This document shows, in pieces, positions 15,978 through 23,942 of a DNA stretch of 64,000 bases. Under the pieces are notes generated by a model. The model was not told the origin of the DNA. It saw only the letters and a program-made list of their open reading frames with translations, and did no database searches. The stretch is taken from contig NZ_JAJAQC010000005.1 in NCBI RefSeq assembly GCF_027604915.1, positions 62,001 to 126,000 on the forward strand. Reading direction: 5' to 3'. Position 1 is the first letter of the stretch; each line of letters opens with the position of its first letter. Source of the stretch: Streptomonospora mangrovi. Its GTDB lineage: Bacteria; Actinomycetota; Actinomycetes; Streptosporangiales; Streptosporangiaceae. The translations under genes and the position numbers were made by a program.

Positions 15978-18800
15978 CTAGGAGCCCGACCCGCCCTTGG
16001 GGGTGCCGTCCTTGGCGCCGGCGCCCGACCGGGCCTTGGCCGCCGGCTTCTTGGTGGTGGCGGCGGGCTTCTTGGCGGTGGTCCGCTTGGCGGGCGCCTT
16101 CTTGGCCGGGGCCTTGGCGCGGCGCTCGGCCAGCAGCTCGGCCGCGCGGGCGTCGGTGATCGACTCCACCTCGTCGCCCTTGCGCAGGGAGGCGTTGGTC
16201 TCGCCGTCGGTGACGTAGGGCCCGAACCGGCCGTCCTTGATCACCATCGGCTTGCCGGTCTCGGGGTCGTTGCCCAGCTCGCGCAGCGGAGCGGCGGCGG
16301 CCGCGCGCCGGCCGCGCTGCTTGGGCTTGGAGAACAGCTCCCGCGCCTCCTCGATGGTGACCGTGAACATCTGCTCCTCGGTCTCCAGCGAGCGGCTGTC
16401 GGCGCCCTTGCGCAGGTAGGGGCCGAAGCGGCCGTTCTGCGCGGTGACCTCATCGCCGTCGATCTCGCCGACCACGCGCGGCAGGGACAGCAGCCGCAGC
16501 GCGTCCTCCAGCGTGACCGTGTCCAGCGACATCGACTTCAGCAGCGAGGCGGTGCGCGGCTTGGCCTGCGCCTTGGCCTTGGACTTCGCCTTGGTGCCGC
16601 CGCCCGTGCCACCGGTGCCGCCCGCGCCGGCGGAGTCGTCGGGCTCCTCCAGCACCTCGGTGACGTAGGGGCCGAACCGCCCGTTGCGGGCGACCACCCG
16701 GCGCCCGGTGTCGGGGTCGGTGCCCAGCTCGCGGTCGCCGCTGGGCTGGGCGAACAGCTCCTCGGCCTTCTCGGGGGTCAGCTCGTCGGGCGCGATGTCC
16801 TCGGGGATGTTCACCCGCTGGCCGTCGGCCAGGCGCTCCATGTAGGGGCCGTAGCGGCCGACCCGGATGACGATGTCGGTGCCCGCCAGCGGGAAGGAGC
16901 TGACCTCCTTGGGGTCGATCTCGCTGAGCTGGTCGCCCACCAGCTCCTTGAGGCCGGTCTCCTCCTCGGCGCCGAAGTAGAAGCGGCGCAGCCAGGGCAC
17001 GCTCTCGGTCTCGCCGCGCGCGATGTCGTCGAGCATGTCCTCCATGCGCGCGGTGAAGTCGTAGTCGACCAGGTTGCCGAAGTGCCGCTCCAGAAGCTGC
17101 ACCACCGCGAATGCCAGGAAGGACGGCACCAGCGCCGAGCCCTTCTTGAACACGTAGCCGCGGTCGAGGATGGTGCCGATGATCGAGGCGTAGGTGGAGG
17201 GCCGGCCGATCTCGCGGTCCTCCAGCTCCTTGACCAGGCTGGCCTCGGTGTAGCGCGCCGGCGGGCGGGTGCTGTGGCCCTCGGCCTCCAGGCTCTCGGC
17301 CTTGAGGGGGTCGCCCTCCTCCACGGGGGGCAGGCGGCGCTCGCGGTCGTCCAGCTCGGCGTTGGGATCGTCGGACCCCTCCACGTACGCCTTGAGGAAC
17401 CCGTGGAAGCTGATGACCTTGCCGGTGGCGGTGAACTCCGCCACCTCGCCGGCGCTGGAGGTGCCCTCGACCTTCACCGTCACCGACTCGCCCACGGCGT
17501 CCTTCATCTGCGAGGCGACGGTGCGCTTCCAGATCAGCTCGTAGAGGCGGAACTCCGCGCCGCTCAGGCCGGTCTCGGCGGGCGTGCGGAAGGAGTCGCC
17601 GGCGGGGCGGATGGCCTCGTGAGCCTCCTGGGCGTTCTTCACCTTGCTGGCGTAGACGCGCGGCTGGGCGGGGACGTAGTCGGCGCCGTAGAGCCGGGTG
17701 GCCTGGTCGCGGGCCGCGGCCACCGCGCTGTCCGACAGCGTGGTGCTGTCGGTGCGCATGTAGGTGATGAACCCGTTCTCGTACAGCCGCTGGGCCACCT
17801 GCATGGTCTGCTTGGAGGACAGGTTGAGCTTGCGCGACGCCTCCTGCTGGAGGGTGGTGGTGCGGAACGGCGCGTAGGGCGAGCGCTTGTAGGGCTTGCT
17901 CTCGACCGTGCGGACCGCGAAGTCGCTGCCGTCCAGGCGCCGGACCAGGCCGCGCGCCGCGTCCTCGTCCAGGTGCAGCACGCCCGAGGCCGAGCGCAGC
18001 TCGCCGGCGCTGGTGAAGTCGCGGCCCACGGCGACGCGGGCGCCGTCGACCGACACCAGGTGGGCGGCGAAGGCGGCGGGGTCGTCGCCGCTGCCCCGGC
18101 CCGACACGGAGTCGAAGACGGCCTTCACGCCCCAGTAGTCGGCGGGGACGAACGCGATCCGCTCGCGCTCGCGCTCCACCACCAGGCGGGTGGCCACCGA
18201 CTGCACCCGGCCCGCCGACAGCTTGGGCATGACCTTCTTCCACAGGACCGGGGAGACCTCGTAGCCGTAGAGGCGGTCGAGGACGCGCCGGGTCTCCTGG
18301 GCGTTGACCAGCCGGAGGTTGAGGTCGCGGGTGTTCTCGGCGGCGCGGCGGATGGCGTCCTTGGTGATCTCGTTGAAGACCATGCGCCGCACGGGGACCT
18401 TGGGCTTCAGCTCCTCGCGCAGGTGCCAGGCGATGGCCTCGCCCTCGCGGTCCTCGTCCGTTGCGAGGAACAGCTCGTCGGCCTCGGCCAGAAGCTCCTT
18501 GAGGCGCTTGACCTGCGACTTCTTGTCGGAGTTGACGACGTAGAGGGGCTCGAAGTCGTGGTCCACGTCAACGCCGAGCCGCGCCCACGGCTCGCCTTTG
18601 TAGCGCGCCGGGATCTCGGCGGCCTTGGTGGGCAGGTCGCGGATGTGGCCGATGCTGGACTCCACGACGTATCCCCGGCCGAGGTAGCCGGCGATGGTCT
18701 TCGCCTTGGCGGGCGACTCCACGATGACGAGGCGGTTGCCGCCCCGCCGCTCTGTGTCGTTCGAGCCGTTCCCGCCGGCGCTGCCCTTCTTGGGTGGCAC
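15978..18800 (-). CDS. topA: DNA topoisomerase I
   Basis: Encodes 940 residues from GTG 18800, preceded by AGGGGA. Type IA topoisomerase relaxes negative supercoils by passing a strand through a covalent tyrosine break. Visible motifs are the Toprim start VIVESPAKAKTIAGYL, the acidic triad in TDEDREGEAIAWH, the strand-passage helix AGRVQSVATRLV, and the active-site ITYMRTDST with catalytic Tyr. The C terminus has several repeats of the actinobacterial type (each with NGRFGPY), no zinc-finger Cys clusters, and a long Lys/Ala-rich tail (AKKAPAKRTTAKKPAATTKK), as in streptomycete and mycobacterial enzymes, where the tail aids processivity. It is a core chromosomal gene of the tmk-holB block. Confidence 0.96.
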   Translation of the reverse strand: MPPKKGSAGGNGSNDTERRGGNRLVIVESPAKAKTIAGYLGRGYVVESSIGHIRDLPTKAAEIPARYKGEPWARLGVDVDHDFEPLYVVNSDKKSQVKRLKELLAEADELFLATDEDREGEAIAWHLREELKPKVPVRRMVFNEITKDAIRRAAENTRDLNLRLVNAQETRRVLDRLYGYEVSPVLWKKVMPKLSAGRVQSVATRLVVERERERIAFVPADYWGVKAVFDSVSGRGSGDDPAAFAAHLVSVDGARVAVGRDFTSAGELRSASGVLHLDEDAARGLVRRLDGSDFAVRTVESKPYKRSPYAPFRTTTLQQEASRKLNLSSKQTMQVAQRLYENGFITYMRTDSTTLSDSAVAAARDQATRLYGADYVPAQPRVYASKVKNAQEAHEAIRPAGDSFRTPAETGLSGAEFRLYELIWKRTVASQMKDAVGESVTVKVEGTSSAGEVAEFTATGKVISFHGFLKAYVEGSDDPNAELDDRERRLPPVEEGDPLKAESLEAEGHSTRPPARYTEASLVKELEDREIGRPSTYASIIGTILDRGYVFKKGSALVPSFLAFAVVQLLERHFGNLVDYDFTARMEDMLDDIARGETESVPWLRRFYFGAEEETGLKELVGDQLSEIDPKEVSSFPLAGTDIVIRVGRYGPYMERLADGQRVNIPEDIAPDELTPEKAEELFAQPSGDRELGTDPDTGRRVVARNGRFGPYVTEVLEEPDDSAGAGGTGGTGGGTKAKSKAKAQAKPRTASLLKSMSLDTVTLEDALRLLSLPRVVGEIDGDEVTAQNGRFGPYLRKGADSRSLETEEQMFTVTIEEARELFSKPKQRGRRAAAAAPLRELGNDPETGKPMVIKDGRFGPYVTDGETNASLRKGDEVESITDARAAELLAERRAKAPAKKAPAKRTTAKKPAATTKKPAAKARSGAGAKDGTPKGGSGS

Positions 18801-19030
18801 GCTTTTCCCCTACATCTCGCCTTGCGCTGTCTGTGTGCGACCGGTCAACGCGGATCGCCGGCCGATGGATTCCCAGCCACTGACGGTAACCGACGCCACC
18901 GCGCCGCGCCTCCCGCGTCGCCGCGGCCGGGCGCTCCCGCGCCGCGGCGGGCGGCGGCCGGCCGCGGCGTCGCGGCGCTCACGTGTACGAACGGTATGGC
19001 ACGAACGCGCGTGGCGGTCGCAGAATAAGA

Positions 19031-19219
19031 ATGATGCTTGAGTACGAATACCGGGAGATCCGCTTCCCGCGCGGCACGTCGCGTAACGCCACCCGACAGG
19101 CGCTGACCGACCAGGCCGAGTACGGGAAATGGGAACTTGCCCGGGTACGCCTGTTCCCCGACGGAAGCCGCAAGGTGACACTGCGCCGGAAGATCATCCG
19201 ACAACTCCGCTTGTTGTGA
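19031..19219 (+). CDS. DUF5703-like small protein
   Basis: Encodes 62 residues, starting MMLEYEYREIRFPRGTSR, from ATG 19031 or 19034 (two adjacent in-frame ATGs). The pattern YEYREIRFPRGTSRNATRQ, AEYGKWELARVRLFPDG and RRKIIRQ is that of a small family of unknown function found beside topA in actinomycetes (DUF5703, by memory). It is basic and probably beta-rich in the middle. No clear Shine-Dalgarno site precedes the start, and the sequence upstream (18990-19030) is relatively AT-rich. It faces away from topA and is followed by a strong hairpin. Confidence 0.75.
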   Translation: MMLEYEYREIRFPRGTSRNATRQALTDQAEYGKWELARVRLFPDGSRKVTLRRKIIRQLRLL

Positions 19220-19283
19220 TTTCCGACACACTCGTCTCGACGTGCGGGGGCGGTGGCCGGATCCGGTCCGCCGCCCCGCACAG

Positions 19284-19320
19284 CGGCGAGCCCCCTCGGA
19301 GTGTCCGAGGGGGCTCGCCG
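19284..19320. terminator. Perfect 16-bp convergent terminator
   Basis: CGGCGAGCCCCCTCGG (19284-19299), five-base loop, CCGAGGGGGCTCGCCG (19305-19320). It lies between the converging small plus-strand gene and the minus-strand chaplin gene and can stop both transcripts. Confidence 0.75.
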
Positions 19321-19350
19321 TCGTTGGCGTCGCGGTCCGCCGCCGCACCC

Positions 19351-19464
19351 GCCCGCCGGTCCACCACGACCGTTGCGGCAGGAGAGCGCGGCGCCGACCG
19401 GACGCCCTCGCACCGGTGATGACGCGGCCGATGTCCGTTGGCCGCCCGCCGGTCCACCACGACC
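19351..19464. repeat. Two identical 21-bp elements in the convergent gap
   Basis: Positions 19351-19371 and 19444-19464 are identical over 21 bases (core CCGGTCCACCACGACC), with related GCGG-rich bases continuing after each copy. They lie in the 340-base gap before the chaplin gene, where no gene is seen. Confidence 0.6.
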
Positions 19465-19559
19465 TTGTGCGGCGGGACGGCCGCGGCACCGGCCGCACAG
19501 CCGGTTCCTTCAATCTGGCGCGGCCGACCCGCCCGAGGGGCGGGGCACCGCGCGCCGGG

Positions 19560-21038
19560 CTACAGGCCCAGCGACTCGGTGGCCTGGCCGACCGCGTCGA
19601 GGCTCGGCGCCTCGCCGGCGGGGACCTCGGGCAGGCCCGACAGCTCGGGCGTCCGCGGCAGGTCCACGGGCACCTGCGACTCCACGGCCTGGCCGCCGGG
19701 GATCTCGGCGGGCACCTCGGCCTGGAGCGGCAGCACCTGGGTGGGGTCGGGCAGCTCGTTGCGCAGCGGCAGCGCGCCGGTGACCTGGCCGACGACGTCG
19801 CCGGGCGCGGGCAGGCCCGACTGCTCGGGGGCGGAGCGCTCGGCCGCGGGGGCCGCCTGCTCGTGGGAGGTGTGGTGCACCCCGCCGCCGGAGCCCTCGA
19901 CCACCGCGGCGCCGGTGTCCTCGGAGGCCGCGCCGGCCACGCCCAGCACCGCCGAGACGGCGTTGCCGGAGATGTTGACCGGGATGTCGCCGTCGACCAC
20001 GGCCTGGTTGCCGCCCAGGATCGACGCGTTGCCCGAGGTGGAGACGTCGTCGCCGCCCTTGTCCAGGACCGCCGCGCCGGTGTCGTGGGAGGCCGCGCCC
20101 GAGACGCCGCCGACGGCGCTCACCGCGTTGCCCGAGATGTTGACCGGGATGTCCAGGGGCACCACGAGCTGGTTGCCGCCCAGGATGGACCCGTTGCCCG
20201 AGGTGGAGACCTCGTCGCCGCCGTGGCCGGCGCGCTGGTGCACGACGTCGCCGCCGGCGGCGCGCTGGTGCAGGATCGGGCCGGCGTCGATGCTGCGCGA
20301 GCTGATGTGGATGGGCCGGCCGAGGTCGCTCAGGGAGTCCACCAGGAACCCGGCGCCGGGCGCGGGAGCGGTCTGGTGGGCGCGGTGGTAGCCGTCGGTG
20401 CGGGTGCCCTGCGCGCCGTGGCCGTGGTGGCCGTGGTGGCCGTGGCCGTTCTCCAGGATCAGCGCGCCGGTGTCCTCCGAGGCGGCGCCGGCCACGCCCG
20501 CGACGGCCGCGACGGCGTTGCCGGAGATGTTGACCGGGATGTCGCCGTCGATGACAGCCTGGTTGCCGCCCAGGATCGAGCCGTTCCCGCTGGTGGAGAC
20601 GTCGTCGCTCTGGTGGTGGCGGTGGCCGTGCTCCAGGACGGCCGCGCCGGTGTCGTCGGTGGCGGCGCCGGCGGTGCTCAGGACGGCCGCGACCGCGTTG
20701 CCGGAGACGTTGACCGGCACCTCGCCGTCGACGACGGCCTGGTTGCCGCCCAGGATCGACCCGTTGCCCGTGGTGCTGGGGCCCTCGGCGGCGTGGTCGT
20801 GGATGACCGCGCCGGTGTCGTCGGAGCGGGCGCCGGAGACGCCGCCGACCGCGCTCACCGCGTTGCCCGAGATGTTGACCGGCACGTCGAGGTTCCCGAC
20901 GAGCTGGTTGCCGCCGCCGATCGAGCCGTTGCCCGAGGTGGTCGCCTCGCTGTCGGCGAAGGAGACGCCGGTGCCGAAGGCGACGAACCCGGCCGCCAGC
21001 GCAGCGGCCGTGGCGGAGGTGCGAACCCACTTACGCAT
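19560..21038 (-). CDS. Five-repeat, cysteine-free, His-rich chaplin-like secreted protein
   Basis: Encodes 492 residues from ATG 21038, with GAAAGGA nine to fifteen bases upstream. A signal peptide (to about residue 29, ...GVSFADS) is followed by five chaplin-type repeats at about residues 34-77, 89-134, 148-195, 279-325 and 333-380, each with the pattern STSGNGSILGGNQ, then VPVNISGNAVSAV. Chaplins are amphipathic amyloid-forming proteins that coat aerial hyphae and spores. Unlike classical chaplins, the Cys residues are replaced by Ser (ISGNA) and I see no Cys in the protein. Linkers are His-rich (EHGHRHHQSDD; ENGHGHHGHHGHG), suggesting metal binding. The C-terminal 100 residues are Pro/Glu-rich with no sortase or membrane signal, so the protein is probably released or wall-associated. 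Confidence 0.85.
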   Translation of the reverse strand: MRKWVRTSATAAALAAGFVAFGTGVSFADSEATTSGNGSIGGGNQLVGNLDVPVNISGNAVSAVGGVSGARSDDTGAVIHDHAAEGPSTTGNGSILGGNQAVVDGEVPVNVSGNAVAAVLSTAGAATDDTGAAVLEHGHRHHQSDDVSTSGNGSILGGNQAVIDGDIPVNISGNAVAAVAGVAGAASEDTGALILENGHGHHGHHGHGAQGTRTDGYHRAHQTAPAPGAGFLVDSLSDLGRPIHISSRSIDAGPILHQRAAGGDVVHQRAGHGGDEVSTSGNGSILGGNQLVVPLDIPVNISGNAVSAVGGVSGAASHDTGAAVLDKGGDDVSTSGNASILGGNQAVVDGDIPVNISGNAVSAVLGVAGAASEDTGAAVVEGSGGGVHHTSHEQAAPAAERSAPEQSGLPAPGDVVGQVTGALPLRNELPDPTQVLPLQAEVPAEIPGGQAVESQVPVDLPRTPELSGLPEVPAGEAPSLDAVGQATESLGL

Positions 21039-21320
21039 GTGGGGGTTCCTTTCGAAACGTAGATGCAGCTAAGAGTGAGATGGATCGTGTACGGCGGCGG
21101 CCGGCGCGCTCCTGGCGGGAGCGGCGCGCACCGCGCCGAAGACGTCGTCCCGTGGCCGCGCACCTGGGGGGTACGTGCCGTGTGGAACGGAGGGCGGGCC
21201 GCGGGCCGCCGCGCTGGTTCGCGCGGAGGCCGGTGGCGCGCACCCGGGCAGCTCCCCTCCGGCTGAGGAGAGGCTGACGTGAGCCCCGCGGCGTGGCCGC
21301 GTCGCGGGACTCGCGTCAGC

Positions 21321-21342
21321 CCCCGGTCCGGGCGGACCGGGG
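21321..21342 (-). terminator. Terminator of LPXTG chaplin gene
   Basis: CCCCGGTCC (21321-21329), loop GGGC, GGACCGGGG (21334-21342), a perfect nine-base stem 12 bases beyond the stop at 21355. Confidence 0.55.
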
Positions 21343-21354
21343 AGCCGATGCGGG

Positions 21355-22170
21355 TCAGGCCGAGCCGCGGGCCCGGCGGCGGACCAGCAGGAGGATCCCG
21401 GCGCCGGCCGCCACGGCGGCCAGGGCGCCGGCCACCAGCGGCAGCACGCCGGCGCCGGTGAGCGGGAGCGCGTCGCCGCCGGCGGCCGGGCCGCTCGCGG
21501 CGGGCGCGGCACCGTCGTCGTCGGCGGCGGGGTCGACGCGGGCGGCGGCGGGCGAGGCGGGGTCGGGGGCGCCGGCCTCCCCCTTGGCCTCGGGCGGCGC
21601 GCCGGCCGGACCGGACGGGCTGGGCGAGGGCGAGGCGGGCGAGTCCTGCGGGACCGTGGGGTCCTCGGGGCCGGCCTGCTCCTGGGCCGGGGGCTGCGCC
21701 GCGCCCGCCGCGCCGTCGGAGCATGAGGCGCCGGCGGTGCCCAGCACGGCCACCGCGTTGCCGCAGACGTTGACGGGGACGTCGCCGTCGACGACGGCCT
21801 GGTTGCCGCCCAGGATCGACCCGTTTCCGCTGGTGGTGGTGTCGCCGTCGCCCTCGTGGACGTGGGCTCCGGAGCCGGAGCCGTGGCCGGCGCCGCCGCC
21901 GGTGCCGTGGCCGCCGTAGCCGTCGGGGTGGCCGGACTGGCCGGAGCCGGTGGAGGCCCCGCCGCCCTGGCACTGGGCGCCGGCGGCGCCGAGCACGGCC
22001 ACCGCGTTGCCGCAGATGTTCACCGGCACGTCGGCGTCGGCGCCGAGCTGGTTTCCCCCTCCGATGGAGCCGTTGCCGCTCGTGGTGGTGTCGGCGTGGC
22101 TGATGGGAGCCACGGAGAAGAGGCCGGCCGCGATGAGGGCGGCGAACATCGTCATGCTTTTCCGGGACAT
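21355..22170 (-). CDS. Two-repeat chaplin with LPLTG sortase-anchoring signal
   Basis: Encodes 271 residues from ATG 22170, preceded by AAGGAT. A signal peptide (residues 1-27, ...PISHADT) is followed by two chaplin domains (about 29-68 and 111-151), each with SGNGSIxGGNQ and VPVNxCGNAVAVLG, and paired Cys at 53/67 and 136/150, which would form the disulfides known from chaplins. A Gly/His-rich linker joins the two domains. A long Pro/Ala/Ser spacer ends in the sorting signal LPLTG, a hydrophobic helix (VLPLVAGALAAVAAGAGILLLV) and a basic RRRARGSA tail. This is the layout of the long, sortase-anchored chaplins (ChpA-C type). No sortase gene is in the window. Confidence 0.9.
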   Translation of the reverse strand: MSRKSMTMFAALIAAGLFSVAPISHADTTTSGNGSIGGGNQLGADADVPVNICGNAVAVLGAAGAQCQGGGASTGSGQSGHPDGYGGHGTGGGAGHGSGSGAHVHEGDGDTTTSGNGSILGGNQAVVDGDVPVNVCGNAVAVLGTAGASCSDGAAGAAQPPAQEQAGPEDPTVPQDSPASPSPSPSGPAGAPPEAKGEAGAPDPASPAAARVDPAADDDGAAPAASGPAAGGDALPLTGAGVLPLVAGALAAVAAGAGILLLVRRRARGSA

Positions 22171-22335
22171 GTGACGAATCCTTGAAATAGGTCCGATACG
22201 AGGAAGACAGCAGCGAATGCGCAGAGCGTCGGGCGGCGGGAGCCCGCGGCGGTGAGTGTGCGCGGTCCGAGTGCGGGCACGCCGAAGCGCGCCGCGAATC
22301 AGGCGTGCGCGGTCAGCACGCCGGTGCGGCGCGGA

Positions 22336-23502
22336 CTAGTCAGGCGAGAACGACGGGTCGTCCGCCGTGTAGCGGACGACCACGGACGGGTCGTCCGGCA
22401 GCGCGACACGCTGCGCGATGAGCCCCAGCGCGTGGGCGCGGGTCATCAGGAAGCCCGCGGGAGCCGCGGGGAACGGAGAGGACGACACCGCGCCGGTGGA
22501 GTCGGAGGTGTCGGGCCAGGCGGGGGTGTCAACCGGAGCCGCGCCGCCGGCGGAGTCGGCCGAGCGCGCGGCCGCGGCGGTGTCGGCCGAGCGCGCGGCC
22601 GCGGCGGTGTCGGCGACGTAGCCGAACCGGAGGTCGGCGGGGTCGACCGGTGCCGGGCGCGCGGAGGCGGGCCGGGCGTCGGGTTTGTCCGTGGCCTCGC
22701 GGGCCTCGGGGTGCGCGGGCCGCTCGGCGCCGAGGGCGGCGGGCGGATCGGCGGGCGGGAACAGGGTGGCGCCGACGGCGCCGAGGTCGACCCGGGGTGC
22801 GGTGCCGACCGCCTGGCCGAGCCGGTCGTTGAGCCGGGCCGTCTCGCCGGTGAGGCTCTGGTGGACGGGGCCGGTGAGCCGGGAGTCGCGCAGCGAGCGG
22901 TCGGCGAACCCGCCGACGCGGCTGCCCGCCTCGACGGTGCCGGTGAGGACCTCGCCGGTGCCGCGGGCGGCCCGCTGGACGACGTCGCGGGCGCCGGCGC
23001 CGGCGGCTTCGCCGGTGCGGGCCACGGTGTCGAGGACCGGGAGCCGGCCGCCGCGCTCGGAGCCGCCGGAGGCGTTCTCGGCCTCGCTGAGGGCGGCGCC
23101 GACGGCGGAGGGCAGCGGGCCGCCGAGCGGGCCGCTGCCGCCACCGCGCGCGGCGGTGCCGGCGCCCTCGGCCGCGCCGCCGCCGACCGGACCGCCTTCG
23201 GCGGAGGTCGCGGGGGCGGGCGCGGAACCGGAGGTCTGGGCCGCGGCCTCCGCCTGGGCGGACTCCGCGTGGTCGCGCGCGATGGCCGCGCCGACCTGCT
23301 GGACGGGGGCGGAGTCGGTGATCTCGGAGACCGATGCCAGGCCGGGGCCGGGGAGGTCGTCGGCCGCGGCGGCGACGCTGCCGAGCAGCCATCCCGCGGC
23401 CGCGATGCCGCTCAGCACCCCCAGGCGCAGAAGGGCGTCGCCCACGGGACGGCAGCCCGCGAGGACGGGACGGACCCGCCGCTTGCGCACTCCGAGCACC
23501 AT
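22336..23502 (-). CDS. Large secreted protein of unknown function beside chaplins
   Basis: Encodes 388 residues from ATG 23502. A basic N terminus (MVLGVRKRRVRP) and a hydrophobic stretch (LGVLSGIAAAGWLLGSVAAAADD) form a signal peptide or anchor. The rest is low complexity, rich in Ala, Gly, Ser and Pro, with a tandem ADTAAAARS duplication near residue 310 that reflects a 27-bp DNA repeat. Charge is mixed, and only four or so aromatic residues are seen. Because it is the first of three minus-strand genes leading into the chaplins, a role in the hyphal surface or spore coat is plausible but unproven. No domain was recognised. Confidence 0.65.
   Translation of the reverse strand: MVLGVRKRRVRPVLAGCRPVGDALLRLGVLSGIAAAGWLLGSVAAAADDLPGPGLASVSEITDSAPVQQVGAAIARDHAESAQAEAAAQTSGSAPAPATSAEGGPVGGGAAEGAGTAARGGGSGPLGGPLPSAVGAALSEAENASGGSERGGRLPVLDTVARTGEAAGAGARDVVQRAARGTGEVLTGTVEAGSRVGGFADRSLRDSRLTGPVHQSLTGETARLNDRLGQAVGTAPRVDLGAVGATLFPPADPPAALGAERPAHPEAREATDKPDARPASARPAPVDPADLRFGYVADTAAAARSADTAAAARSADSAGGAAPVDTPAWPDTSDSTGAVSSSPFPAAPAGFLMTRAHALGLIAQRVALPDDPSVVVRYTADDPSFSPD
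22561..22614 (-). repeat. 27-bp perfect tandem repeat inside secreted-protein gene
   Basis: Units 22561-22587 and 22588-22614 are identical and encode two copies of ADTAAAARS. Because 27 is a multiple of three the frame is kept; the copy number may vary between strains. Confidence 0.8.
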
Positions 23503-23606
23503 GGATGCCTCTTCCGCCGAACACGATGACGATCAGGTCCAGGAGCACCACTCCTGCCAACCGAACGTCACCGTAGCATCACCCAACGCGATGCCGCGCG
23601 AGAAAC

Positions 23607-23642
23607 GAAGGAACCCCGCGGAATTTCCCGCGAGGCTCCTTC
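23607..23642 (-). terminator. Strong intrinsic terminator of the M20 peptidase transcript
   Basis: On the minus strand a 15-bp stem (GAAGGAGCCTCGCGG paired with CCGCGGGGTTCCTTC, two G-T pairs) and a six-base loop are followed by GTTTCTC. It lies 300 bases beyond the peptidase gene and before the 23502 start. The region 23503-23942 has no gene. Confidence 0.65.
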
Positions 23643-23942
23643 GGTACCGCCGCAAAGGGGACGATCGCCAGGTCAGACGGCACATCACCGCGCATCGCCG
23701 CGCACCGGACACCCGACCGCAGACCCCCGCACACCGCGCACCCGCCGCGAACGGGTCGCGCGGGCCGGTCGCAGCGGGTGACCGCGCGGCCGACCTGCGG
23801 CCGGTCGGCGGCCCGCCGGTGGCCGGCCAGGGCCGGTCGGGGTCGGTCAGGGCCGGAGGAGGCCGAAAGGGGCGGGCGCGAACGGTGCCGGCCCGGTGCC
23901 TTACGGCCTCGGTTCCGGTCCGGCCCGCCCCTACCTCAAGCC

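Noticed and set aside
16450-18243. 597-residue minus-strand open frame inside topA
   Set aside because: It is topA read in another frame; made of Arg/Gly/Pro runs.
22336-23502. Rodlin-type protein
   Set aside because: Position beside chaplins suggested it, but the sequence is long and low complexity and lacks the compact rodlin pattern.
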